Source: Syntrophaceae bacterium UBA6112
GTDB lineage: Bacteria > Desulfobacterota > Syntrophia > Syntrophales > UBA5619
Direction: 5' to 3'
Assembly (NCBI GenBank): GCA_002423465.1
Contig: DIWG01000012.1
Span: 17,028-49,348 of the forward strand
Length of the DNA stretch: 32,321 nt
Below the pieces are notes generated by a model. It had not been told where the DNA came from. It worked only from the letters and a program-made list of their open reading frames with translations, and ran no database searches. This document shows, in pieces, positions 8,950-17,367 of the stretch; position 1 is the first letter of the stretch; each line of letters opens with the position of its first letter. The position numbers and the translations under genes were made by a program.

Positions 8950-8961
8950 CTTTCCCTCCGC

Positions 8962-10095
8962 TTACTTTCCGTAAACCACGATATTTGCGGCCGCTTTCAA
9001 CCGCTTCACCAGTCCGTCGAACGCAACCTGCCGTTTCTGGTTTTCGAGATAGTTGTCGATCTTTTTTTTCGCATCTGCATCCAGCTTCATGAGCTCCGGC
9101 GCCTGATGATCGAGGACCTGAATGATGTGATAACCGAAATCCGTTTCCACCACCGGACCGATTGCATTCTTTTCCTGAGAGAATGCTGCATCCTCAAAGG
9201 GCTTGACCATCTGGCCGCGGGAAAATGTTCCCAAATCCCCTCCGGCCTGCTTGCTCGGGCAATCGGAATTTTTTGCAGCCAAATCGGCGAAATCGGCCCC
9301 CGCCAGAAGCTTCTTCCGCAGATCCTCCGCCTTTGCCTTCTTCTCTGCCCGGATCTTTTCCGTATCCTCCGGAACACGCGTGATTAGAATATGCCGCGCA
9401 TGAACCGTCTCCGGTTTCATGAATTTATCCCGATTTTTCTCGTAAAAATCGGTAACTTCCTTATCAGAGATCTTGACCTTTCCACCCAGCGCCTGTTCGA
9501 CGAGTTTGTTGATCTTGATATTCATCCGGATCTCATCGCGCATCTTTGCCGCATCGATCTGGTTCTTTTTCATGAGTTCGTCCAACGTTGTTCCTGCCGG
9601 CAACTGGGACTTCATCGCCTCCATGACTTCCGCGATCTCCTTTTCGGTCGCCGTCACCTTCTTGGTATCGACTTCCCTGCTCAAAAGGGTGCGGAGAACA
9701 AACTCATCGACCAACCCTTTGCGGATTTCAGTTTTTGCCTGTTCGAGGCTCTCCGCAGGAATCTGGCCTTTGAGCATCGTCAGCTTCTTTTGCATCTCCT
9801 TGTTGAGTTGCGTCTTCGTCATTTTAACCCCGTCCACTTCCACGGCGATTCCGGCGGTGTCCGTCTTTTTTTCGGAAACCGCGGGCTTCGCGGCGGGTAA
9901 AACGGCAGGCGGTGCTGCCTCCTGAGCAGCCGGCGGAACGGCCGCCGGAACCGTTGTAATTTCAGCGGGCCCAGGCGCCATCACGGGCGTAGCGGTTTTG
10001 GTTTTTTCTTCCTTTGATCCGCAACCGACAGCCACGCCCAAAAAAAATGCGCAGGCAATTCCGATCATCATATACCGTCCAATTTTTTGAATCAC
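8962..10095 (-). CDS. Lipoprotein peptidyl-prolyl isomerase (SurA/PpiC type)
   Basis: Periplasmic foldase. The signal peptide ends in the lipobox GVAVGC with Cys25 as the acylated residue, so the mature protein is a lipoprotein. An Ala/Pro-rich linker (about 40-72) leads to a SurA-N-like helical region (82-225) and then a parvulin/PpiC rotamase domain (231-330: VHARHILI, GGDLGTFSRGQMVKPFEDAAF, ETDFGYHIIQV). It probably assists folding of exported or outer-membrane proteins. The start is GTG (10093-10095), supported by GGGAGG seven bases upstream. Compared with SurA it has a single rotamase domain. Confidence 0.92.
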   Translation of the reverse strand: MIQKIGRYMMIGIACAFFLGVAVGCGSKEEKTKTATPVMAPGPAEITTVPAAVPPAAQEAAPPAVLPAAKPAVSEKKTDTAGIAVEVDGVKMTKTQLNKEMQKKLTMLKGQIPAESLEQAKTEIRKGLVDEFVLRTLLSREVDTKKVTATEKEIAEVMEAMKSQLPAGTTLDELMKKNQIDAAKMRDEIRMNIKINKLVEQALGGKVKISDKEVTDFYEKNRDKFMKPETVHARHILITRVPEDTEKIRAEKKAKAEDLRKKLLAGADFADLAAKNSDCPSKQAGGDLGTFSRGQMVKPFEDAAFSQEKNAIGPVVETDFGYHIIQVLDHQAPELMKLDADAKKKIDNYLENQKRQVAFDGLVKRLKAAANIVVYGK

Positions 10096-10211
10096 GATCT
10101 ATCCTCCCATCGATAATTTTTATCTGTTTGATCCCATTGCTGATCTTCCGTGTCGGTGACAAAGGCACGGCAAACCGGGCAAATGGACGGCGGAGTATAT
10201 GCAAAAGCATT

Positions 10212-10403
10212 GACTACGTCAAGGAGGATGGGGGCCGTCGCAGAATTTATTTTGGGATACGGAGAACGTTATACCCTCAGACAGCCGCCGTTCCGGCGAC
10301 GATTTCCGCCCGCATCCTCCCGAACGTCGAGTCTGAAGAGAAGGTGCTGAATATCCAGTTGATCGAGAATCTTCAGCGGCGGGAGATCGATCCGTTTTCA
10401 TTG
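10212..10403 (+). pseudogene. Remnant of a ParB-like nuclease/partition domain
   Basis: A plus-strand frame here encodes a stretch resembling the ParB N-terminal domain. A GxRR-like box (IYFGIRRTL, about 10245-10271) is followed by ISARILPNVESEEKVL, then IQLIENLQRREIDPF (ending near 10397), which matches the ParB 'LIENLQR...P' box well. The similarity stops after the Pro-Phe, where a stop codon follows 11 residues later (stop at 10431). The N-terminal part before about 10212 is not recognisable, and the box I glutamate and alanines are replaced. There is no ribosome site or start. I read it as a truncated remnant, not an active gene. The rest of the gap, 10096-10211 and 10404-10514, shows nothing recognisable. 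Confidence 0.5.
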
Positions 10404-10514
10404 ATCCGGCAAGATCAGTCTATGTTTATATAAGTATTTGCTGTCAGTTGGGTAACCCCTCCTGATTGCAGGCAGGAACTCCTACTACCGAGAGTGGGTG
10501 GAGAAGGATGTAAG

Positions 10515-10862
10515 CTAAACCATCCCCTTTTCTTCCAGGATCTTAATCACCCGTAGCGACTCGGCCATACCCGTCGTACCGCGGATTGCCAAGAGGACTG
10601 AAAGGGCCTCCAAAATTTCCTCTTTGGTGGCGCCTTTGTCAATGGCTGCAGTCGTCTGTCCCAGTATGCAGTTGGTGCAACCCACACCAAGCGCCACGCA
10701 CATCGCCATCAAACGCTTGATTTTAGCTGGTAGCGCCCCATCCCTATACACCTCGTCAAGTATGACCTGCTCCGCCTTCATCAGACCAGGCAGAGCCTTA
10801 CCGAACTTGTCCCGCAGTCGCAGTCTTTCCTGGTTCAATTCGATCTGGCTATTCATGTTCAT
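10515..10862 (-). CDS. Carboxymuconolactone decarboxylase / AhpD-like protein
   Basis: 115 residues of the all-helical CMD/AhpD fold. The redox-type motif CTNC is at residues 62-65 (GVGCTNCILGQTTAAIDKGATKEEILEAL). In AhpD-type peroxidases the pair is followed by a His three residues on (CxxCxxxH); here that position is Gln69, so classical peroxidase proton relay is doubtful. Such small proteins often sit at the end of acyl-CoA or aromatic degradation operons with unproven roles. It lies 127 bases past the beta-lactamase-like gene on the same strand and may be the last gene of that transcript; a separate promoter cannot be excluded. Confidence 0.85.
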   Translation of the reverse strand: MNMNSQIELNQERLRLRDKFGKALPGLMKAEQVILDEVYRDGALPAKIKRLMAMCVALGVGCTNCILGQTTAAIDKGATKEEILEALSVLLAIRGTTGMAESLRVIKILEEKGMV

Positions 10863-10989
10863 AACGCCTTGTTTGTCAGTTTTTTAATTTCAACTGATTC
10901 TCTTTTGTTTTTGACTTAAGTCGAGCAGAGGAGTTTCTCCAGATTAATGAAGCAAAACATTTCAGAAAGTCTGCTGCGCGGGGCATTCA

Positions 10990-12111
10990 CTACCTTTCAG
11001 ATAAACCGAAAAGGGCATCGACAATAATCAGCAGCTCCTGGAGGCTATTGTTGAGATTTGCCGTTATCGCGACCATCGTTTGAGATTCAGGGAAATAGGC
11101 AAAGAAAGAATTAAATCCGGAAATCCCCCCTGTTTTGGCAGGAATAACCATTTCATTCAGCACGATTGAATCGAGGCTGTATCCGAAGGTTATTTTCAAA
11201 CCCGGATTGCTCGTTTCGTACCTGGATCCGTTGTTGAGGTGCGCTGGGCGGAACATTTCCCGAATCGATTTCTCGCTGAGCAGTGCTTCTCCACGGAATA
11301 CTTTTGCAAGTTTAATCAGATCCGATGGGGTCGACAGGATGCCTCCACTTGCATAGGGTAATAAAAGACTTGCATATTCAGCATTTTTTAAACCTGCCGC
11401 ATAGGCGTATCCCGAGACTCTCTTCGGGATAAGGGCGCTGTCGCTTCCGAGAGTAGTATGGGCCATTCCGAGGGGCTTCGTGATTTTCGCGGCGAGGAAA
11501 TCCCCATAGGAAATGCCGGTTATTTTTTCGATGACGAGGCCGAGAATGATACAGCCGGTGTTGCTGTATTTGGCCTTCTGCCCCGGCTCATAGTCAAGCG
11601 GCTCTCTGGCAATTCCGGCGACGACTTCCTGAGGAGTCCAGTCTTTCGATTGGTTGCTCTTGAAAGGCTCTACCTCCGTGACATCCTTGACGCCGGACGT
11701 GTGCTGGAGGAGGTGTTTGAGTGTAATTCCGTTCCACCCCGGATACTGGGGAAAGTACTTCGTGATCCGATCGTTGACGCTCAACTTTCCTTCTTCCTGA
11801 AGCATCATGATACCGACGGCGGTGAAAGTTTTCGATATCGATCCGATCTCGAAGATGGAGTCCGTCTCAACGGGTTGATTATATTCTACATTGGCAAGAC
11901 CATAACTTTTCTCGATTGTCTTGCCGTCCGGCAAGGAGATGGCGATAGATAATCCGGGGATATGTTTTTCCCGCATCACTTTTGTGATGACTTCGTTCAT
12001 TCGATCCTGGGTAACCTGTGGACGTTCAACGGCCTGTGCATTGGACAACGTAATCATGCCAAGTATCAGAACGAACAGCAAAATACTCGATCCTCTGTAA
12101 TTCATTGTCAT
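10990..12111 (-). CDS. Secreted serine beta-lactamase-like hydrolase (class C / esterase type)
   Basis: Penicillin-binding-protein-like serine hydrolase. From the ATG at 12109-12111 (GGAGGT six bases upstream decides this start over the longer frame to 12135) a signal peptide precedes the cut after SNAQA. The catalytic motifs are present: S-x-x-K as SISK (residues 91-94), Y-x-N as YSN (182-184) and K-T-G (326-328). This fits the beta-lactamase superfamily that includes class C enzymes, D-aminopeptidases and esterases (EstB type). A cytosolic acyl-CoA pathway would not need it, so a cell-envelope or ester substrate is likelier. True antibiotic resistance cannot be inferred. Confidence 0.9.
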   Translation of the reverse strand: MTMNYRGSSILLFVLILGMITLSNAQAVERPQVTQDRMNEVITKVMREKHIPGLSIAISLPDGKTIEKSYGLANVEYNQPVETDSIFEIGSISKTFTAVGIMMLQEEGKLSVNDRITKYFPQYPGWNGITLKHLLQHTSGVKDVTEVEPFKSNQSKDWTPQEVVAGIAREPLDYEPGQKAKYSNTGCIILGLVIEKITGISYGDFLAAKITKPLGMAHTTLGSDSALIPKRVSGYAYAAGLKNAEYASLLLPYASGGILSTPSDLIKLAKVFRGEALLSEKSIREMFRPAHLNNGSRYETSNPGLKITFGYSLDSIVLNEMVIPAKTGGISGFNSFFAYFPESQTMVAITANLNNSLQELLIIVDALFGLSER

Positions 12112-12201
12112 GAATACACCTCCGCTACATACCATGATTGTCCTGGTTCACTCATATTTCCCCCTTGGAAACAATAACCATGGGTTCAGGGTTCCTTTCC
12201 T

Positions 12202-13911
12202 TCAGGCACGGCCATTGTGGGACGGTTGTTCCGCCAATATTTGTTTGAGTTCCCGCTTCAGGATTTTCCCGACCCCGCTCGTCGGCAGTTGATCCATAAA
12301 CGTGATCACCTTGGGAACCTTATAGGGCGCAACGTTTTCCTTCAGGTACTTCAGGATTATTTCCTTTTCGGCCGCGCTGTCCTCGATCCCCGGTCGCAGG
12401 GTGATGGCACATGCCACCCGTTCCGATCCGGGCCGTTCGGGGTCGGGGAGACCCACCGATGCGGCCATCTGCACGTCGGGATGCCGGGAGAGGACATCGT
12501 CCAGCTCGCGGGTAAAGACCTTGAAGCCGGAGACAATGACCATATCCTTCAACCGATCGACGATATAGAAATAGCCGTCATCGTCCATGCGGGCGATGTC
12601 GCCGGTGTACAGCCAGCCGTCCCGCAGGACATTGGCCGTCTCCTCGGGCTGGCCGAAGTAGCCTTTCATTACCTGAGGTCCGCGAATGGCAATTTCCCCC
12701 GGTTCGCCCGGTTTGACAGGCTCTCTGGAGGCGGGATCGATGAGCTTGAATTCCGTATCGGACAGGGGCATGCCGATCGAACTGGCTTTCTTTTTTCCGT
12801 AGCGGGGGTTGCAACAGGTGACCGGGGAGGTTTCCGTCATCCCGTACAGCTCGATAAAATTTCCCTCCCCGATGATCGCCTCCAGTTCCTTGATGTTTTC
12901 CGCCGGGAAAGGTGCGGCGGCGCTGAGGCACCACTTGACGCCGCTCAAATCCACCGTCTTGAACTCGGGCTTTTTCATCATTTCAAAGTAGACGGTGGGC
13001 ACATTCACGATGCAGGTGGGCCGGTACTTCTTGATCGCCTCGATCAGAAAGTGTGAATCCCGCGGATTGGGGACGCAGACCTGGGTTGCTCCCTGGGTGA
13101 TGATGAATCCTCCCAGCGCGAGACCGGCGATGTGGAACATCGGAAATGCCGATAGGGCCGTATCCTCCGTTTTTATGTCGAGCCATGTCAGGACCTGTCG
13201 CCGGTTATACATGTAGTTTCTCTGGGTCAGCATGGCGCCTTTGGCGAGTCCCGTTGTGCCTCCCGTGTACATCATGAAGATCATGTCGTCCATGGTGCGC
13301 TTAACCGGCACAAATTCCTTGGAAAAAGTGGGCAGGATTTCGGTAAAGCGGCGGATATTCTTGCCGGGGATCGGTGTTACTTCCGCTGTTGGGATTTTCT
13401 TGAGCAGCTTGCCCAGGAACCGCTTCAGGGGCGGCAGGAAATCGGCGATTTCAGAGACCAGAATGGTGGCAAAGGGGCACTCTGTCGCGACTTGGGCAAG
13501 CTTGGCAAAAAGGACATCCACCGTGATAACCATTTTGGCCTGTGAGTCCTGAAGCTGGTGAGCCATTTCAGCGGGCGTCAGCAGAGGGCTCAATCCTGAG
13601 GTGACACAGCCTGCCTTCTGTGCCGCGATGACCGCAATATAGTGGGCCGGGATGTTCGGCAGATGAAGCCCGACCACGTCGTTGGGCTTCAGGCCGCTTT
13701 GGATGAAAAAGTGTGCGAGTTGGTTGGACAGCTCGTCCAGCTCGCGAAAATTCAGATGAGACCCCAGGTAAATGAGGGCTGTCTTGTCAGGGGAACGCCG
13801 GACAACATCCTGGAATACTTCCGCAAAGGTTTTGTCCTCATAGGAAAGTGCGGACGGGACATTCGGGTCATAATGATTCAGCCACGGTTTTTGCGTGTAC
13901 ACATCATGCAT
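12202..13911 (-). CDS. AMP-forming acyl-CoA ligase (FadD-like)
   Basis: Activates a carboxylic acid to its CoA thioester via an acyl-adenylate. The 569-residue ANL-superfamily enzyme has the P-loop-like motif YTGGTTGLAKG (215-225), the GMTETSP motif (357-363), the YTGD adenine-binding aspartate (GWLYTGD), the hinge DRLKD, and the C-terminal catalytic lysine context SGVGKILKREL. AGGAGG seven bases before the ATG supports the start. It resembles medium/long-chain fatty-acid ligases; the native acid is unknown. It lies 167 bases downstream of the MaoC pair and is a second ligase besides the one at 21410-23263, so it may act at a different step or on a different acid. Confidence 0.94.
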   Translation of the reverse strand: MHDVYTQKPWLNHYDPNVPSALSYEDKTFAEVFQDVVRRSPDKTALIYLGSHLNFRELDELSNQLAHFFIQSGLKPNDVVGLHLPNIPAHYIAVIAAQKAGCVTSGLSPLLTPAEMAHQLQDSQAKMVITVDVLFAKLAQVATECPFATILVSEIADFLPPLKRFLGKLLKKIPTAEVTPIPGKNIRRFTEILPTFSKEFVPVKRTMDDMIFMMYTGGTTGLAKGAMLTQRNYMYNRRQVLTWLDIKTEDTALSAFPMFHIAGLALGGFIITQGATQVCVPNPRDSHFLIEAIKKYRPTCIVNVPTVYFEMMKKPEFKTVDLSGVKWCLSAAAPFPAENIKELEAIIGEGNFIELYGMTETSPVTCCNPRYGKKKASSIGMPLSDTEFKLIDPASREPVKPGEPGEIAIRGPQVMKGYFGQPEETANVLRDGWLYTGDIARMDDDGYFYIVDRLKDMVIVSGFKVFTRELDDVLSRHPDVQMAASVGLPDPERPGSERVACAITLRPGIEDSAAEKEIILKYLKENVAPYKVPKVITFMDQLPTSGVGKILKRELKQILAEQPSHNGRA

Positions 13912-14078
13912 GACGACACCTCCTGTTATTCCCTGTCAAAACTCACCAAAGATGTTGGCTCGTTAAAGGTGTGGGGCCTCCACCCGCACATCCCACCACT
14001 GACGATACCAGGGGGCAACACCTCGGTAGATGCATATCACCTCGGAAGGGGTTTTTCCCTGGGACCGGCAGCTATCTT

Positions 14079-14465
14079 TTACGCATCGACCTCAGCCTCG
14101 ACTTTCTGGAGCACTTCCGCCCCGGCCTGGTTTACGACCTTGAGTTCGACCTTGGCGCGGCCGGCCTGCACGTCGGTCACGTTGCCCTGGACTGAAATCG
14201 TGTCTTCCATTATAACCGGAGCGCTGAATCGGCACTTTATTTTTTTCAGTCTGCCGGGATCACCGGTCCAGTCGGTGACCACTTTCGCAGTGAAGGCCAG
14301 TGTGCATAATCCCTGGAGGATCGCGCCCCCCAGCCCCACCATCTTTCCAAACTCGGGATCGATATGGATCGGGTTATAATCACCCGATGCGCCGGCATAG
14401 TATATCGCGCGGTATTTGTCGACTTTTTCACTCCCCGTGAATATCTGCCCTTTATCAACTGCCAT
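14079..14465 (-). CDS. MaoC-like (hot-dog) hydratase, catalytic-type subunit
   Basis: 128 residues from the ATG at 14463-14465, chosen because AGGAGG lies six bases upstream; the frame extends to 14492 without support. A single hot-dog domain carries the R-specific hydratase motif AGASGDYNPIHID, giving the Asp29-x4-His34 dyad that adds or removes water on enoyl-/hydroxyacyl-CoA. Its partner gene (14476-14913) ends 10 bases upstream and lacks that dyad. The two resemble the two-subunit dehydratases of the HadA/HadB type, where one subunit is catalytic and the other binds the acyl chain. Role inferred: hydration step after the acyl-CoA dehydrogenases. Confidence 0.9.
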   Translation of the reverse strand: MAVDKGQIFTGSEKVDKYRAIYYAGASGDYNPIHIDPEFGKMVGLGGAILQGLCTLAFTAKVVTDWTGDPGRLKKIKCRFSAPVIMEDTISVQGNVTDVQAGRAKVELKVVNQAGAEVLQKVEAEVDA

Positions 14466-14475
14466 CGTGCGCCTC

Positions 14476-14913
14476 CTATTTCCGTACCACAAAGGTATAA
14501 ATTCCAGAGCTCACGTCTTTGCCGTGCTGGTTTTTTGAATGGAGCTGGACGGAAATGACGTCCAGCTTTTCCTTGTTTTTGATGTCGCTAATTTTTGCGG
14601 TTGTGGTGATGGAATCGCCTGGCTTGACCACTTCAAAGAATTCCAGCTCCTGCTCTCCGTGTACGAGCATAGCCATGTTCAGGTTAAGCTCTTTGTCGGT
14701 GAACACGGGTTCGATCAGATGCGCGCCGAATACGACCGCGAAGGTGGGAGGCGCGATAATCGTTCCGTATTTCGATTTTTTGGCGAAATCGTCGTCAAGA
14801 TAATGGGGATCGTGGTTCTTAATCGCTTTCGCGTATTCCTTGATTTTTTCCTTTCCCACTTCATAGGTATGCGCCGGATACGTTTTGCCGATGAATTTTG
14901 TATCGATAGACAT
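14476..14913 (-). CDS. MaoC-like hydratase partner subunit (no hydratase dyad)
   Basis: 145 residues from the ATG at 14913, supported by AAGGAGA seven bases upstream. It is the N-terminal MaoC-like/FAS1-dehydratase-type hot-dog fold (VGKEKIKEYAKAIKNHDPHYLDDDFA, then APPTFAVVFG, and VHGEQELEFFEVVKPGDSI). The equivalent of the catalytic segment reads KNHDPHY, without the Asp-x4-His spacing of R-hydratases. I infer a substrate-binding partner for the next gene, making a heterodimer. It is co-directional with, and directly follows, the acyl-CoA dehydrogenase at 14977-16149. Confidence 0.88.
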   Translation of the reverse strand: MSIDTKFIGKTYPAHTYEVGKEKIKEYAKAIKNHDPHYLDDDFAKKSKYGTIIAPPTFAVVFGAHLIEPVFTDKELNLNMAMLVHGEQELEFFEVVKPGDSITTTAKISDIKNKEKLDVISVQLHSKNQHGKDVSSGIYTFVVRK

Positions 14914-14976
14914 CGCTATTTCTCCTTGGTATGCCCATCCCTCCAACAGGGAGGGGTGATATTCTTGCCTGACAGT

Positions 14977-16149
14977 TTACGCTGCGTACTTCCGTATCAG
15001 GTCCTTCGCGATCATCACCCGCTGTATTTCCGAAGTTCCTTCGCCGATTTCGCCCAGCTTCGCATCCCGGTATAGGCGCTCCACCGGAAACTCCTTAATA
15101 TAGCCGTAACCGCCAAATACCTGCACAGCCATGCCGGATATTTGCGTGGCGGCCTCGGAAGCCCACACTTTTGCAACGGACGCCAATACCGCGGACTCAG
15201 GGTTCTTGGTCTCTTTTGCCCAGGCAGCCTGATAGATGAGGAGCCTCGCCACATCGGACAGGATCATCATATCGGCAAGTTTGAAGGAGATTTCCTGAAA
15301 GCGGTTGATCGGCTTTCCGAAGGCATTTCGTTCCTTGGAATATTTGTTCGCGTGCTGGAGGCACTTTGCCGCTATTCCGAGGCAGACGGTCGCCATGCCG
15401 ATCCTGCCGTATTCAAGGGTCTGCATCGCCTGGATAAATCCATTGCCGACTGCACCGAGAACAGCGCTTTCCGGCACTTCGCAATCCTCAAGGATCAACT
15501 CGGCCGTGGGGGAACCGCGGAAGCCCATTTTGTCGAAGGGCTTGCTCACTGAAAATCCCTTTGTACCTTTATCGATGAGAAAGCATGTGACCCCCGCGCC
15601 GGGGCCTTTCTCACGGTCGTTGTAGGCAAAGACAAGGGCAACGTCTGCGATGGTCGCGTTGGTGATGAAGGTTTTGGTCCCGTTCACAATCCACTTGTCG
15701 GCCTTCTTGACCGCTGTTGTCTTAATGGAAGCCGCATCCGTGCCGGCTCCTGGCTCGGTAAGGCCGAAACAGCCGATGATCTCACCCTGGATGATGCCGG
15801 GAAGATACTTTTTCTTCTGCGTTTCGGCGCCGAACATTTTCAACGGCACGCCGAAAAGTCCGCTGGAGGCACCACAGGATAAAAATGTTGAGGCGCATGC
15901 AGCGGCCACTTCTTCCCCCGCTATCGCCTGGGTGATTAAATCGAGATTCGTGCCGCCATAAGCTTCATCGTGCCCCATGCCAAGATAGCCGATGCCCGCC
16001 AGCATTTTGATGTTCTCTTTCATCAGATTTTCCACTTCTTCATGAGAAGCATGGTCCAGGATCTGGGCGCGCGGCTCGATTTCTTTGGTGCAAAACTTCG
16101 AGAAATTTTCCTTGATCGATAATTGTTCCGATGTCAAATCATAGTTCAT
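14977..16149 (-). CDS. Acyl-CoA dehydrogenase (canonical Glu present)
   Basis: FAD-dependent enzyme that oxidises an acyl-CoA to the trans-2-enoyl-CoA and passes electrons to ETF. The 390-residue protein shows the usual order: N-terminal helical domain, beta domain with FGLTEPGAGTDAASI (128-141) and VNGTKTFITNA, then the C-terminal helical domain ending in IGEGTSEIQR. Here Glu370 lies at the standard catalytic base position. AGGAG precedes the ATG at 16147-16149. It is one of two adjacent paralogues, about 390 and 383 residues, that differ at the active site (see 16197-17348). They could be two separate enzymes or one mixed tetramer, as in some steroid pathways. Confidence 0.95.
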   Translation of the reverse strand: MNYDLTSEQLSIKENFSKFCTKEIEPRAQILDHASHEEVENLMKENIKMLAGIGYLGMGHDEAYGGTNLDLITQAIAGEEVAAACASTFLSCGASSGLFGVPLKMFGAETQKKKYLPGIIQGEIIGCFGLTEPGAGTDAASIKTTAVKKADKWIVNGTKTFITNATIADVALVFAYNDREKGPGAGVTCFLIDKGTKGFSVSKPFDKMGFRGSPTAELILEDCEVPESAVLGAVGNGFIQAMQTLEYGRIGMATVCLGIAAKCLQHANKYSKERNAFGKPINRFQEISFKLADMMILSDVARLLIYQAAWAKETKNPESAVLASVAKVWASEAATQISGMAVQVFGGYGYIKEFPVERLYRDAKLGEIGEGTSEIQRVMIAKDLIRKYAA

Positions 16150-16196
16150 AATATCATTCTCCTCTCTGATGTCTGCTTATCTCTCCGGGCACTTCA

Positions 16197-17348
16197 TTAA
16201 AAGTAACTCAGGATACGGGATATGATAAACCGCTGCATCTCCGATGTCCCGCCGCCGATCTGCCCCAGCTTCGCATCCCTGAGGAATCGCTCGATCGGGT
16301 ATTCATGGATGTAACCGTAGCCACCGAATATCTGGACTGCTTCGCTGGCGGCCTTCATGCCCCAGTCACCCACGATCGCTTTCGCGATGGAGGTATGCAT
16401 GTGGTTGAGAGGTTTGCCTGAATCTTTGTCATGAGCAACGCGGTAAACGGCCATTTTCGCAGCCTCTTGGATGATCTTGAGGTCCGCCAGCTTGTGCTGT
16501 ATCGCCTGGAACGCGTTAATCGGCTTGCCGAACTGTACCCGCTCCTGAGAGTACTTTGTGCACGCTTCGATGGCGAACTGCATACCGCCGACGAAGGGAG
16601 ACAGCAGAGCGCTCCTGTCCCAGGAAAGGGTTTCGATGGTGTATTCAAATCCCTTTCCGACCTCGCCCAGCAGGTTTTCCTCCGGTACTTCGCAGTTGTC
16701 CAGAAACACTTCCGATGTGGCGGATGCCCGCACGCCCATCTTGTGGAACGGTACACCCGTCGAAAAGCCGGGGAAATCCCTTTCAACGATAAAGGCGGTA
16801 ATCCCATTGTGCTTCAGCTTTTTATCCACCGTGGCATAAATGACACAGACGTTGCATACCGGCGCGTTTGTAATGAACGTCTTCGAACCATTCAGAATCC
16901 ACTTGTCGCCTTTCTTGACTGCCGATGTCGTTATCGAAGCGGCATCGGAACCGGAACCCGGTTCTGTGAGTCCCATGCATCCGATCCACTCGCCTGAGGC
17001 AAGCTTCGGTATAAACTTCTTCATCTGCGCGGGTGTCGCATGTTTGTATAGAGTATCGATGCACAGGTACGTATGCGCTCCCATCGCCAGCAGGTGCCCC
17101 TGATCGACGCCGGCATGCCCCAGGGCTTCGCCGGAAAGACAGCAGGTCACAACACTTGCGCCGGATCCGCCCAGTTCCTCCGGAAACGGCAGGCCCAGGA
17201 GGCCCATCTCTCCCAATTTCCGCCACACTTCCATCGAGAACTCAGACTGGAGATCAGCCTGTTCGACAAGCGGCACAATCTCTTTTTTCGCGAACCGATA
17301 CACAGAATCTCTAAACATCAATTGTTCTTCCGTAAAACCGAATTCCAT
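16197..17348 (-). CDS. Acyl-CoA dehydrogenase with altered catalytic base
   Basis: 383 residues starting at the ATG at 17346-17348, which has AAGGAGG six bases upstream; the frame extends to a TTG at 17363. The fold signatures are intact (MGLTEPGSGSDAASI at 125-139, LNGSKTFITNA, GGYGYIHEYPIERFLRDAK). The C-terminal signature reads IGGGTSEMQ, with Gly366 replacing the usual catalytic Glu. The alternative base position used by isovaleryl-CoA dehydrogenase (Glu in LERL) is Asp244 (SWDRS). So the enzyme may use Asp244, or act on an unusual substrate, or be a non-catalytic partner of the neighbouring dehydrogenase. It begins 19 bases after the TetR gene ends. Confidence 0.93.
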   Translation of the reverse strand: MEFGFTEEQLMFRDSVYRFAKKEIVPLVEQADLQSEFSMEVWRKLGEMGLLGLPFPEELGGSGASVVTCCLSGEALGHAGVDQGHLLAMGAHTYLCIDTLYKHATPAQMKKFIPKLASGEWIGCMGLTEPGSGSDAASITTSAVKKGDKWILNGSKTFITNAPVCNVCVIYATVDKKLKHNGITAFIVERDFPGFSTGVPFHKMGVRASATSEVFLDNCEVPEENLLGEVGKGFEYTIETLSWDRSALLSPFVGGMQFAIEACTKYSQERVQFGKPINAFQAIQHKLADLKIIQEAAKMAVYRVAHDKDSGKPLNHMHTSIAKAIVGDWGMKAASEAVQIFGGYGYIHEYPIERFLRDAKLGQIGGGTSEMQRFIISRILSYF

Positions 17349-17367
17349 GAGCACCTCCTTCAATGGA

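Noticed and set aside
10913..10922. Perfect 10-bp palindrome GACTTAAGTC upstream of the AhpD-like gene
   Set aside because: Isolated short palindrome without neighbouring promoter elements; likely chance.
12132..12183. Dispersed inverted repeat between the ligase and beta-lactamase-like gene (CCATGATTGT / ACAATAACCATGG)
   Set aside because: Arms pair only in 5-bp blocks with unequal spacing and no T-run follows; not a convincing terminator.
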